64,000 nucleotides of DNA from Roseovarius pacificus (lineage in GTDB: Bacteria > Pseudomonadota > Alphaproteobacteria > Rhodobacterales > Rhodobacteraceae). This document shows positions 56,015-64,000 of this stretch, one piece after another (position 1 is the first letter of the stretch; every line of letters begins with the position of its first letter). Made by a program: the position numbers and the translations under genes. Location: positions 1 through 64,000 of the forward strand of contig NZ_FRBR01000012.1 of assembly GCF_900142665.1 (NCBI RefSeq), in the 5' to 3' direction. The notes beneath the pieces are model-generated. The model saw only the letters and a list, made by a program, of their open reading frames with translations, did not search any database and was not told where the DNA came from.

Positions 56015-56674
56015 TCAGAAGGGGCGGTGTGCGACGATACCCAGGTTGTTCGCGGGCATCTCCACCACGTCGATCAGGTCGAGCCCGGCCTCGTGCAACC
56101 AGTCGATCACCTCGAAATCGTCCTTGTAGCCGATTTCGGGGTCCTGGGCGCGCAGGCTGGCGTTGAAACAGGCGTCGCCGTCCGAGGTGGCCTCGCCATC
56201 GCGCAGGAACGGCCCGTAAAGGACGAAACGCCCTTGTGGGGCAAGCGCCTGCGCGGCCTCGGCGATCAGCGTGCGGGCCTCGGGGGTGCTGATCAGATGC
56301 AAGAGGTTGACCAGCAGGATCAGATCGTAGCCTTGATGCGCGGCACCCCAGCCGGGGGCGGTAGCGTCCAGTTCGATGGCGGGGCGCAGGTTGGGGGCGC
56401 CTGACACGGCGGCCCATGCGTCGATGCTGGCGCGGCGGGTGGCGTCGATCTCGGAGGGTTGCCAGTCAAGGCCGGGCAGGGCGGCGGCAAATTGCACCGC
56501 GTGCTGTCCGGTGCCCGCCGCCAATTCCAGAACACGGCCAGTTTCGGGGCCGTGATGGCGCAGCAGGTCGAGGATGGGCGCGGCGTTGCGTTCCGCCGAA
56601 GGTGCGTGCAGGCGGCCATCTTCGCCGGAGGTGGCGGTCGAGGCGCTGTCGGGCAGGTCGAGGCGACGGGGCAT
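56015..56674 (-). CDS. DUF938 SAM-dependent methyltransferase-like protein
   Basis: The 219-residue product is a Rossmann methyltransferase of the DUF938 type. It begins with APSAERNAAPILDLLRHHGP, then the SAM motif VLELAAGTGQHAVQFAA. LDATAPGW and LILLVNLLHLIS match the acid-binding and post-II motifs. The substrate is unknown. An open frame to 56797 adds an Arg-rich part that I reject. It lies 1 base from the aldo-keto reductase gene on the same strand, hence one transcript. Confidence 0.85.
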   Translation of the reverse strand: MPRRLDLPDSASTATSGEDGRLHAPSAERNAAPILDLLRHHGPETGRVLELAAGTGQHAVQFAAALPGLDWQPSEIDATRRASIDAWAAVSGAPNLRPAIELDATAPGWGAAHQGYDLILLVNLLHLISTPEARTLIAEAAQALAPQGRFVLYGPFLRDGEATSDGDACFNASLRAQDPEIGYKDDFEVIDWLHEAGLDLIDVVEMPANNLGIVAHRPF

Positions 56675-56675
56675 G

Positions 56676-57608
56676 TCAGGCCTCTTCCAGACGGTCGGTG
56701 GCCGGGGGCGGCGCGGGGCTGAGCGCGGCAAGGCGATCATATAACGCCGCATCCATATCATAGGCGATCGCGTCGAGCGACGGTTGTAACTGTTCAAGCG
56801 AGCGCGCCGACAGGATCGGCATCGGGTGTGCCGGGTGGCGCGCGACCCATGCGGCGGCCAGCGTGGCGGGGTGGGTGCCCAGATCGGCGGCGATCTGCGA
56901 CAGGTCCCGCGCGGCCTGATGCATCCAGTCCTGCCCGTAGCGCGTGGCGTAGCGATCGTTCTCGGTCAGGCGTCCGGTTTCGCCTTGAGCGTATTTGCCG
57001 GTCAGAAGCCCACCGGCAAGCGGTGAATACGGGGCGATGGCGATGCCTTCGCTGGCGCACATGGGCAGGATTTCGACCTCGGCCTGACGTTTGACGAGGT
57101 TGTACATCGGTTGCAGGATCGCCGGAGACAGGGAGAATTCCGCACCAAGGCACGCGGCTTTCATCACTTGCCATGCGGCGATGTTGGACAGGCCCATATG
57201 GGTGATCCTGCCCTGATCGCGCAGGCTGGCGAAGGTTTCCAGCGTTTCGCGCAGGTCCGTATCGGGGTCGAACCGGTGCAGGTAGAGGATATCGACATGA
57301 TCCATTCCCAGCCGTTTGCGCGAAACGTCGAACTGAGCCAGCAGGTTGTCGCGCCCCGCGCCGCCGACATAGCCGACCTTGGTGGCGATGATCAGCCGTT
57401 CGCGCATCGGAGCGGCGAAGCGGCCCAGCATCTCTTCGGCGGCACCGTCGGTATAAAGATTGGCGGTGTCGAAATGGGTGATGCCCGCCGCGATGCAGGC
57501 ATCGAACATGGCGCGGCTGGCGGTCTCGTCGGCGGTGCCGCCGAACTGCATGGTGCCAAAGGCGAAGCGGCTGGCGGGGGTGCCATCGGGAGAGGTGAGA
57601 TGTGTCAT
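56676..57608 (-). CDS. Aldo/keto reductase
   Basis: The 310-residue product has the AKR TIM-barrel pattern: FAFGTMQFGGTADETASRAM, then FDTANLYTDGAAEEMLG with the catalytic Tyr and Asp region. The catalytic Lys lies in RERLIIATKVG, and DHVDILYLHRFDPDTD carries the His region. It ends with the cofactor-binding segment PMPILSARSLEQL. It reduces carbonyls using NADPH. The substrate is unknown. The ATG is at 57606-57608; the 26-residue upstream extension is Arg-rich and not family-like. Confidence 0.9.
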   Translation of the reverse strand: MTHLTSPDGTPASRFAFGTMQFGGTADETASRAMFDACIAAGITHFDTANLYTDGAAEEMLGRFAAPMRERLIIATKVGYVGGAGRDNLLAQFDVSRKRLGMDHVDILYLHRFDPDTDLRETLETFASLRDQGRITHMGLSNIAAWQVMKAACLGAEFSLSPAILQPMYNLVKRQAEVEILPMCASEGIAIAPYSPLAGGLLTGKYAQGETGRLTENDRYATRYGQDWMHQAARDLSQIAADLGTHPATLAAAWVARHPAHPMPILSARSLEQLQPSLDAIAYDMDAALYDRLAALSPAPPPATDRLEEA

Positions 57609-57748
57609 GCGGGGAAAGTGCCACGCGGCGCGGGGATGTGGAAGGGGGCGGGTGTCGCGGTATCGCCACAATCTGTTCACACGCAAACCAAATTTCCGGC
57701 GCGGTGTTGTTGGATAATCATGAAAACAGGTCAGGAAGGACGACGATC

Positions 57749-58390
57749 ATGAGCTATGCCGCAGCCATTCCCACACCGGCCAGAACGGATCGCAGGTATC
57801 TGACGGGAATCTGCGGCGAGGCCAATGTGCGCACCCCCCTGGGGCCACGCCGGATCGAGATGCTGCATCCCGGCGACATGATCGTTACCCGCGACAACGG
57901 CCTGCAGCCGATCCGCATGATCTGGACCCGGACGGTGACCGCCGCGCAAATGCGGGAGAGGCCGGAACTGGCCCCGATCCGGCTGAAGCCGCGCGCCGTG
58001 GGGCCGATGATGCCCTCGCGTGATTTGCGGATCGCCTCGGGGCACCGGGCGTTGATTCCGGGCTATCGGATTTCCGGGGTCGCCGACGATCAGCCCTGCC
58101 TGATGCGGATCGACGGGGTTGCGGTGGCCAGCGACGCGGCGTTTGCGGATATGGGGGCGGATGCGGTGACGTTCTACAATCTGGTCTTCGACAGCCACGA
58201 GGTTTTCAGCGCCGAAGGCCTGCCGGTGGAAAGTTATCGGCCATCGCCCAAGGCACTGGTGCAGTTGGATATCTCGACGCGCGAGGCGCTGCTGGAGCAT
58301 TTTCCGAATCTCGCGCGGCGGCGTTGCCCCTATCCGGTGACGCCACACCCGACGGCGCGGGCACGGGCCTATTGCGTCGATGTGATCTGA
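57749..58390 (+). CDS. Stand-alone Hint-domain protein
   Basis: The 213-residue product is almost entirely a Hint domain. It begins after 21 residues with Cys22 in GICGEANVRTPLGPRRIEML, then HPGDMIVTRDNGLQPIRMIW, SGHRALIPGY, and near the end FDSHEVFSAEGLPVESY. The motif after Cys22 is two residues shorter than in the first Hint protein at 23350 (C..T at +7 instead of +9). It has no signal peptide or other domain, so it may be a small autoprocessing or binding domain. AGGAAGGA precedes ATG 57749. Confidence 0.8.
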   Translation: MSYAAAIPTPARTDRRYLTGICGEANVRTPLGPRRIEMLHPGDMIVTRDNGLQPIRMIWTRTVTAAQMRERPELAPIRLKPRAVGPMMPSRDLRIASGHRALIPGYRISGVADDQPCLMRIDGVAVASDAAFADMGADAVTFYNLVFDSHEVFSAEGLPVESYRPSPKALVQLDISTREALLEHFPNLARRRCPYPVTPHPTARARAYCVDVI

Positions 58391-58415
58391 AAATCCTGAA
58401 CGGTATGTAAAATGA

Positions 58416-58434
58416 CCCCCGCCATTGGCGGGGG
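58416..58434 (-). terminator. Terminator-like hairpin after the BMP operon
   Basis: CCCCCGCC (58416-58423) and GGCGGGGG (58427-58434) form a perfect 8-bp stem around ATT. It lies between the convergent Hint gene and the BMP-type binding protein gene. On the minus strand it is followed by TCATTTTAC, so it more likely ends the ABC operon. A weak T-run limits confidence. Confidence 0.6.
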
Positions 58435-58463
58435 CCGGACTTGTGCGGAAGCGGAGGTGCCGT

Positions 58464-59543
58464 TTACTGCGGAATCTCGGCATCCAGACCTTCGACATAG
58501 AAATTCATGCCCAGCAGGGTGCCGTCATCGGCGGTTTCACCTTCGGCCAGCCAGTCCGAGCCGTCCTGCTTCTTCAGCGGGCCGGTGAAGGGATGATACT
58601 CGCCCGCGGCGATGGAGGCCTTGAGCGCAAGCGCCTCTTCCTTGACGTCTGCCGGAACCGCGTCGGTGATTTCACCGATGCCGACCATGCCGGGGCCGAT
58701 GCCGTCCCATGTCTGCTGGCTTTCCCATGTGCCGTCGATCACCGCCTGGGTGCGGGCGATGTAATAGGGTTTCCAGTTGTCGATGATCGAGCTGACGCGT
58801 GGGCTGGGTTTGTATTCGGCCATGTCCGAAGCCTGCCCGAAGCTGATCACGTTGCCCGCCTTCTCGGCTGCCGCCTGCGGCGCGGTCGAATCGGTGTGTT
58901 GCAGGATCACGTCGGCGCCCTGTTCGATCAGGGCGGTGGCGGCGTCGGCCTCTTTCGCGGGGTCGAACCATGTGTAGGCCCAGATGATCTTGAACTGCAC
59001 GTCCGGGTTGGCCTTGCGCGCGTGGATGAAGGCCGAATTGATGCCGCGAATGACCTCGGGGATCGGGTAGGAGGCGATGTAGCCGACGATATTCGATTCA
59101 GTCATCTTGCCCGCGATATGGCCCTGAATGGCGCGGCCTTCGTAGAACCGTGCGGAATAGGTCGAGACATTGGGGGCGGTCTTGAAGCCGGTGGCGTGTT
59201 CGAATTTCACGTTCGGGAACTTCTTGGCGACGTTGATCGTCGGTTCCATGAAGCCGAAGGAGGTGGTGAAGATCAGATCGGCCCCGTTCAGCGCCATCTG
59301 CGTGATCGCGCGGGTGGCGTCGGCCCCTTCGGGGACGCTTTCCTGATAGACGGTTTCGACCCGATCGCCGAAATGCTCTTCAACAGCCAGACGGCCCTGA
59401 TCGTGTTCATAGGTCCAGCCGCCATCGCCGATGGGGCCGACATAGATAAAGCCGACCTTGGTTTTGTCGTCCTGCGCCACAGCGGCTGTGGTCCCGAGGC
59501 CAAGCGCCATGACGGCGCCGGTCAGGATGGATTTGAGGGTCAT
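58464..59543 (-). CDS. BMP-family ABC transporter substrate-binding protein
   Basis: The 359-residue product is a periplasmic binding protein of the BMP (basic membrane protein) family, the type that serves nucleoside importers. It has a signal peptide (MTLKSILTGAVMALGLGTTAA) and then VGFIYVGPIGDGGWTYEHDQ, MALNGADLIFTTSFGFM and QGADVILQHTDSTAPQAAAE. The start at 59541-59543 is set by the signal peptide. It lies after the two permeases in a four-gene importer whose substrate may be a nucleoside or purine. Confidence 0.92.
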   Translation of the reverse strand: MTLKSILTGAVMALGLGTTAAVAQDDKTKVGFIYVGPIGDGGWTYEHDQGRLAVEEHFGDRVETVYQESVPEGADATRAITQMALNGADLIFTTSFGFMEPTINVAKKFPNVKFEHATGFKTAPNVSTYSARFYEGRAIQGHIAGKMTESNIVGYIASYPIPEVIRGINSAFIHARKANPDVQFKIIWAYTWFDPAKEADAATALIEQGADVILQHTDSTAPQAAAEKAGNVISFGQASDMAEYKPSPRVSSIIDNWKPYYIARTQAVIDGTWESQQTWDGIGPGMVGIGEITDAVPADVKEEALALKASIAAGEYHPFTGPLKKQDGSDWLAEGETADDGTLLGMNFYVEGLDAEIPQ

Positions 59544-59577
59544 GTAAGGTACTCCCTGTGGTTGGATTGGCAGCGCC

Positions 59578-60498
59578 TCATTGCGAGGCATGGAAGATGC
59601 GGCCCAAAGAAGCGGGCGCGCGCGATTTGTCGGCGGACATGATGACCAGAACCACGATGGTGATCAGGTAGGGGGACATCGACAGGTATTCGACCGGGAT
59701 CGCCACGCCCGCCGCCTGAAGGTTGAGTTGCAAAACGCTCACCCCGCCGAACAGCCACGCGCCCAGCAATACGCGGCCCGCTTTCCAACTGGCGAAGACG
59801 ACCAGCGCCAGCGCGATCCAGCCCGCCCCGGCGGTCATGCCTTCGGTCCATTGCGGGACGCGCACGAGGCTGAGATAGGCGCCGCCCAGACCGGCGCAGG
59901 CTCCGCCGAAGGCGATGGCCAGAACACGCACGCGCACCACCTTGTAACCAAGCGCGTGGGCGGCGTCGTGATTTTCGCCCACCGCGCGCAGGATCAGGCC
60001 CGCGCGACTGTATTTCAGCATCGCCCAGACCACGGCCACCAGCGCCAGAGCGACGTAAACCATCAGGTCGTGGGAAAACAGGATCGGGCCCAATACGGGG
60101 ATGTCGCCCAGAACGGGGATATCCAGCCGCGCCGTGGGCGGCGGTTTCACCCCGACATAGCCCTGACCCAGCAAGGCGCTGAGCCCGAGCCCGAACAGCG
60201 TCAGCGCCAGCCCCGATGCGACGTGGTTGGCCAGCGCGACCTGTGTCAGCAGGGCAAAGAGCAGCGACAGAACCGCGCCACCCGCCGCCCCGGCGACAAA
60301 ACCTGTGGCGGGCGAGCCGGTGCCGACCGCGACCGCAAAGCCGCAGATTGCCCCGGTGATCATCATGCCTTCGACGCCGAGATTGAGAACGCCTGCGCGT
60401 TCGACCACCAGTTCGCCAATCGCGGCCAGCAGGATCGGGGTGGATGCGGCCATGATCGAGGCCAGCAACAGGATGGGATTGATCGAGCCGAGGTCCAT
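59578..60498 (-). CDS. ABC transporter permease (BMP-type importer), second subunit
   Basis: The 306-residue product is a BPD_transp_2 membrane protein with about eight to nine helices. It shows IGELVVERAGVLNLGVEGMM, GANHVASGLALTLFGLGLSA-like sequence (ANHVASGLALTLFG), and RAVGENHDAAHALGYKVVRV, the coupling region. Its start overlaps the end of the other permease gene by one base. Such pairs form the channel of nucleoside importers. Confidence 0.9.
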   Translation of the reverse strand: MDLGSINPILLLASIMAASTPILLAAIGELVVERAGVLNLGVEGMMITGAICGFAVAVGTGSPATGFVAGAAGGAVLSLLFALLTQVALANHVASGLALTLFGLGLSALLGQGYVGVKPPPTARLDIPVLGDIPVLGPILFSHDLMVYVALALVAVVWAMLKYSRAGLILRAVGENHDAAHALGYKVVRVRVLAIAFGGACAGLGGAYLSLVRVPQWTEGMTAGAGWIALALVVFASWKAGRVLLGAWLFGGVSVLQLNLQAAGVAIPVEYLSMSPYLITIVVLVIMSADKSRAPASLGRIFHASQ

Positions 60499-61586
60499 CA
60501 GGCGGTCTCCGGGCGGGGGGCCAGGCGCAGGCGGTAATTGGTCAGCACATCCACCGCCAGCAGGAAGAACAGCAACATGCCCTGGAACATCTGGATCGCG
60601 GCGGCGGGCAGGCCCAGATTGCCCTGCGCGATTTCCCCGCCGATATAGGTCAGCGCCATCAACAACCCCGCCAGCGCGATGCCGACCGGGTGCAACCGGC
60701 CCAGAAAGGCGACGATGATCGCGGTGAATCCATACCCGACGTTGAAATCGATACTGACCTGTCCGGCGGGGCCGGAGATTTCGAACATGCCCGCAAGCCC
60801 GGCCAGCGCCCCTGACGCTCCGAGGCAAAACAGGATCAGGCGGCCGGGGTTGACGCCAGCGAAACGCGCGGCGCGCGGGGCTTCGCCACTCAGCCGGATC
60901 TGGTAGCCCAGAACATGGCGGCCCAAGAGGATATAGGCCAGGATCACGGCGACAGTTGCCGCGACCACGCCCCAGTGCAACCCGCTGGCCGCGATCAGGT
61001 CGGCGTTATGGGCCGCCGGATACTCTTGCAGGTTGCGGCTTCCGGGGAAGCCCATGCCGTCGGGGTTTTTCATCGGCCCCAAGGCCATGGCGGCCAGTAG
61101 CTGCTCGGCCACATAGACCAGCATCAGCGAGACAAGGATTTCATTGGTGCCAAAGCGCAGCTTCAGCAAGGCGGGGATCATGCCCCAGGCCCAGCCCCCC
61201 AGTGCCCCGGCCATGATCATCAGCGGGAAGACAACCCATGCGTCCAGTGGGTAGAAGGCCAAGGCCACGCCCGCGCCGGACAAAGCGCCGACGATGTACT
61301 GCCCTTCGGCCCCGATGTTCCACACACCCGCCCGAAACCCGAGGCTGAGGCCGATGGCGATCAGGATCAGCGGCGCGCCTTTGATCAGAAGTTGCGGGCG
61401 GTAGTAAAAGGCGAATTCGCCAAACAGCGGCTCCCAGAAGATGGTGGATATGGCCTCGACCGGGTTCTTGCCCAGAAGCGCGAACAGCGCGCCACCGGCC
61501 AGCATGGTGATGACCACCGCCAGAAGGGGGGACAGGTCGGTCCAGCGGCGCGAGGGCTGCGGGCGTTTTTCGAGATGCAGCCTCAT
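60498..61586 (-). CDS. ABC transporter permease (BMP-type importer), first subunit
   Basis: The 362-residue product is a BPD_transp_2 permease with about nine to ten helices. It shows GFRAGVWNIGAEGQYIVGAL, RFGTNEILVSLMLVYVAEQL and IRLSGEAPRAARFAGVNPGR, the coupling region. It overlaps the second permease by one base. A dispersed repeat lies between its start and the ATPase gene that precedes it in transcription. Confidence 0.9.
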   Translation of the reverse strand: MRLHLEKRPQPSRRWTDLSPLLAVVITMLAGGALFALLGKNPVEAISTIFWEPLFGEFAFYYRPQLLIKGAPLILIAIGLSLGFRAGVWNIGAEGQYIVGALSGAGVALAFYPLDAWVVFPLMIMAGALGGWAWGMIPALLKLRFGTNEILVSLMLVYVAEQLLAAMALGPMKNPDGMGFPGSRNLQEYPAAHNADLIAASGLHWGVVAATVAVILAYILLGRHVLGYQIRLSGEAPRAARFAGVNPGRLILFCLGASGALAGLAGMFEISGPAGQVSIDFNVGYGFTAIIVAFLGRLHPVGIALAGLLMALTYIGGEIAQGNLGLPAAAIQMFQGMLLFFLLAVDVLTNYRLRLAPRPETA

Positions 61587-61618
61587 GGGTGGCGGGCTCG
61601 TTTGCGACTGGCCGGGCA

Positions 61619-61686
61619 GGGGGGCACCGCCCCCGTCGCGCAGGGCGCGATGCCCCCGGAGTTTTTCGGGACCGATGAAGGGGGGA
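61619..61686. repeat. Double-hairpin dispersed repeat, copy D
   Basis: GGGGGC-ACC-GCCCCC (61620-61634) and TCGCGC-AGG-GCGCGA are followed by TGCCCCCGGAGTTTTTCGGG and ACCGATGAAGGGGGG. The layout is that of copy A, with a changed tail. It lies between two genes of one operon, which suggests a role in transcript processing or differential expression. Confidence 0.7.
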
Positions 61687-61700
61687 TCATGTTCGCCATG

Positions 61701-63221
61701 TCAGCCATGCGCCACCTCCATGTCATGCGCGCCGCCCATCATCAGGCCGATCTGATCGAGGCTCAGTTCGGCGGTGGGACGGATATCCGACAGGCGGCCT
61801 TCGTTCAGCGCGCCGAAACGATCCGAGATTTCCAGCAATTCGTCGAGATCCTGGCTGATGCAAAGGATCGCGGCACCGCCTGCGGCAAGGTCCAGAATGG
61901 CCTGACGGATCGCGGCGGCGGCGGCGGCATCGACGCCCCATGTGGGTTGGTTGACGATCAGCACCTCGGGGTCTTGCAGCACCTCGCGCCCGATGACGAA
62001 TTTTTGCAGGTTGCCGCCCGACAATGCCCTTGCCGCCGTCTCGGGGCCGGGCGTGCGCACATCGAAACGGTCGATGATCTGTTCGGCGAAGGCGCGCGTT
62101 GCCGGCCAGCGGATGAACCCGCGCGCCAGCAGTCCGCGCCGCTGTGCGCCGGTCAGCAGGGCGTTTTCGGTCAGGCTCATGTTCGGGGCGGCGGCGTGGC
62201 CAAGGCGCTCCTCGGGGGCGGTCAGCAGGCCCATGTCGCGCCGCGCCGCGGGTGAGAGGCGGCCAATCGCCTGCCCCTTGAGGCGGATCGCGCCGGGGGC
62301 GCTGCGCAACTCGCCCGACAGGGCGGCCAGCAACTCGTCCTGCCCGTTGCCCGCAACCCCGCCGATGCCCAGGATTTCGCCCCTGGCCACGGTCAGGTGA
62401 ACGTTCTTGAGCGCGGTGCCGAAAGGGCTGGGAGAGGCCACCGAAAGCCCGGAAATATCAAGCATCACCTCGCCGGTGCCATCGCGGGGGGCGCGTGCCG
62501 GGGCATCGAAACTGGCCCCGACCATGATCTGCGCCATGTCACGCGCCGAGGTTTCGGCCGGAATGCAGGTGCCCACGTTGCGCCCGTGCCGCAGGATCGT
62601 CGCGCGGTCGCAAAGCGTGCGGATTTCTTCCAGCTTGTGGGAGATATAGAGGATCGCCACCCCTTCGGATGTCAGCTTGCGCAGGGTCTGGAACAGGATG
62701 TCCACCTCCTGCGGGGTCAGCACGCTTGTGGGCTCGTCCATGATCAACAGGCGCGGGTCCTGCAACAGGCAGCGCACGATCTCGACCCGCTGGCGTTCAC
62801 CCGCCGAAAGATCGCCCACCGCGCGATGCGGGTCCAGCGGCAGGCCGTAGGTTTCGCTGACCTCGCGGATGCGGCGCGCCAGATCGCGCATCGGCGGCGG
62901 GGTTTCCATGCCGAGGGCGATGTTTTCCGACACGCTGAGCGCGTCGAACAGCGAAAAATGCTGAAACACCATCGCCACACCGGCGGCGCGGGCGGCACGG
63001 GGTTCGGACGGCGCATAGGGGGCGCCGCGCAGGGTCATATGGCCGCTATCGGGTTTGACCAGCCCGTAGATCATCTTGACCAGCGTGGATTTGCCTGCGC
63101 CGTTTTCCCCCAGAAGCGCGTGCACCTCGCCCGGAACGATATCGAACGAGACGTCGTCATTGGCTTTGACCCCGGGATAGGTCTTGGTCAGTCCCGAGAT
63201 GGTAAGCAATGCGTCAGTCAC
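61701..63221 (-). CDS. ABC transporter ATP-binding protein, double-domain (BMP-type importer)
   Basis: The product of about 506 residues has two ABC domains, as in sugar and nucleoside importers. The first shows Walker A GENGAGKSTLVKM, signature DLSAGERQRVEIVRCLLQDP and Walker B LLIMDEPTSVLTP. The second shows GGVAGNGQDELLAALSG, which lacks the classical GKS/T in its Walker A, and SGGNLQKFVIGREVLQDPEV. The degenerate second site is usual for this class. GTG 63219-63221 is chosen as start (AGGGGA upstream); ATG 63278 would add 19 residues. Confidence 0.9.
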   Translation of the reverse strand: MTDALLTISGLTKTYPGVKANDDVSFDIVPGEVHALLGENGAGKSTLVKMIYGLVKPDSGHMTLRGAPYAPSEPRAARAAGVAMVFQHFSLFDALSVSENIALGMETPPPMRDLARRIREVSETYGLPLDPHRAVGDLSAGERQRVEIVRCLLQDPRLLIMDEPTSVLTPQEVDILFQTLRKLTSEGVAILYISHKLEEIRTLCDRATILRHGRNVGTCIPAETSARDMAQIMVGASFDAPARAPRDGTGEVMLDISGLSVASPSPFGTALKNVHLTVARGEILGIGGVAGNGQDELLAALSGELRSAPGAIRLKGQAIGRLSPAARRDMGLLTAPEERLGHAAAPNMSLTENALLTGAQRRGLLARGFIRWPATRAFAEQIIDRFDVRTPGPETAARALSGGNLQKFVIGREVLQDPEVLIVNQPTWGVDAAAAAAIRQAILDLAAGGAAILCISQDLDELLEISDRFGALNEGRLSDIRPTAELSLDQIGLMMGGAHDMEVAHG

Positions 63222-63411
63222 GCGGTGATCCCCTGATGGCGCGAAGATGTGGTTGAGACCACTGACTAGCGCAGGCACGCCATGATGGGCAATGGTTCAT
63301 GCGCCTTTTGCGTTGCGTCAGGTTTGGCCCTGCCCGCGTCTTGGGCAGAATATTTGGGTTCGGGCGCAAGGCATCTTCCGACCTGCTGCGGGTGTCGTTA
63401 CTCTGGCGGGC

Positions 63412-64000
63412 ATGAGCAACGATCCCCGATTCATCCATCTCCGCGTCCATACCGAGTATTCCCTGCTGGAAGGGGCCGTGCGGCTGAAAAAGCTGCCGGG
63501 CCTGTGCGAGGCGGCGGGCATGCCCGCAGTGGCCGTCACCGACACCAACAACATGTTTGCGGCGCTGGAGTTTTCCGTCACCGCCAGCGGGGCGGGGATA
63601 CAGCCGATCATGGGCTGCCAGGTGGATCTGGAATATGTGCAGGTGCAGCCGGGCGAACGGCCCAAGCCGCCCGCACCGGTGGTTCTGCTGGCCCAGAACG
63701 AGCGCGGTTATGAAAACCTGATGAAGCTCAATTCCTGCCTGTACCTGCGCGGCGACGGTCAGCTGGCGCATGTGACGGTGGAGGAACTCGCGCAACACAG
63801 CGACGGCGTGATCTGCCTGAGCGGTGGACCGGACGGGCCGGTGGGGCGGTTGCTGCGGGCCGGACAGCGCCCGGCGGCGCAGGAATTGATGGAGAAACTG
63901 CACAGGGCCTATGGCGACCGGCTCTATGTCGAGTTGCAGCGCCATCCCGGCGAAGACGGCGCGCCCGAGGCCGAGCGCCTGACCGAGCGCGGTTTCGTCG
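63412..64000 (+). CDS. dnaE: DNA polymerase III alpha subunit, partial (5' end)
   Basis: The first 196 codons of a gene that runs off the window. It begins NDPRFIHLRVHTEYSLLEGA (PHP domain with metal-binding histidines) and AGMPAVAVTDTNNMFAALEF, continues with IQPIMGCQVDLEYVQVQPGE and PVVLLAQNERGYENLMKLN. This matches the N terminus of replicative polymerase alpha. The full protein in this group is about 1,150-1,180 residues. It is divergent from the BMP-type importer operon, with 190 bases between. Confidence 0.95.
   Translation, partial: MSNDPRFIHLRVHTEYSLLEGAVRLKKLPGLCEAAGMPAVAVTDTNNMFAALEFSVTASGAGIQPIMGCQVDLEYVQVQPGERPKPPAPVVLLAQNERGYENLMKLNSCLYLRGDGQLAHVTVEELAQHSDGVICLSGGPDGPVGRLLRAGQRPAAQELMEKLHRAYGDRLYVELQRHPGEDGAPEAERLTERGFV

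Overview
The window is chromosomal DNA of a marine alphaproteobacterium, most likely a member of the Rhodobacterales (Roseobacter group). This is inferred from gene order and gene families: an F1-only atpHAGDC operon, a lepB-rnc-era-recO run, an argB/ferredoxin/sixA run, Hint-domain proteins, a choline-sulfate/choline/betaine locus and a cysteate sulfo-lyase gene, together with high G+C and intergenic repeats typical of the group. The genus cannot be told from the sequence alone. No rRNA, tRNA, CRISPR array, transposase or integrase was found.

Layout. 1-1,500: an AT-richer patch with a LysE-type exporter gene between two copies of a 53-bp repeat, then a dispersed repeat with a perfect 19-bp inverted repeat. 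1,501-7,204: a VanZ-like gene and the F1 ATP synthase operon, closed by a strong terminator. 7,220-23,054: mainly housekeeping genes in short, often 4-nt-overlapping runs (SDR, H-type lectin, prs, HCCA isomerase, hydrolase, ltaE-ycgN-ribF, argB-ferredoxin-sixA, EamA exporter, lytic transglycosylase, RNase R, dapE-GNAT-DUF2064). 23,350-26,047: two tandem Hint-domain genes behind a CtrA-like site. 27,061-37,209: a compatible-solute locus (choXWV, an extra Tat-type solute-binding protein, betI-betC-betB-betA) with a BetI-like operator between the divergent halves. 37,317-44,134: a DUF465 gene, an ScfR-type regulator, rppH, and gpmI-envC-ctpA. 44,431-48,269: lepB, rnc, era, DUF1491 gene, recO. 48,302-54,828: a GlxA/AraC regulator, a TetR regulator, a dimethylglycine/sarcosine dehydrogenase-like gene, and a LysR/cuyA pair with a clear LysR-type operator. 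54,852-63,221: assorted small genes, a third Hint gene, and a complete BMP-type ABC importer. 63,412-64,000: the 5' end of dnaE.

How the genes work together. The most coherent biology is use of marine osmolytes. Choline and choline-O-sulfate are imported, de-sulfated by BetC and oxidised by BetA and BetB to glycine betaine. A dimethylglycine/sarcosine dehydrogenase-like enzyme 13 kb away could act further down the same demethylation pathway, and cuyA would release sulfite and ammonia from cysteate. The other genes are mainly core functions in energy, replication, RNA processing, envelope and amino-acid synthesis.

Least explained parts: the three Hint-domain proteins, one of which lacks the usual nucleophile; the extra solute-binding protein inside the choline locus; the repeat-bounded lysE patch; and the families of hairpin repeats placed between genes. 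Start codons were chosen from ribosome-binding sites and family length where this is stated. Regulatory sites are predictions from sequence pattern only.
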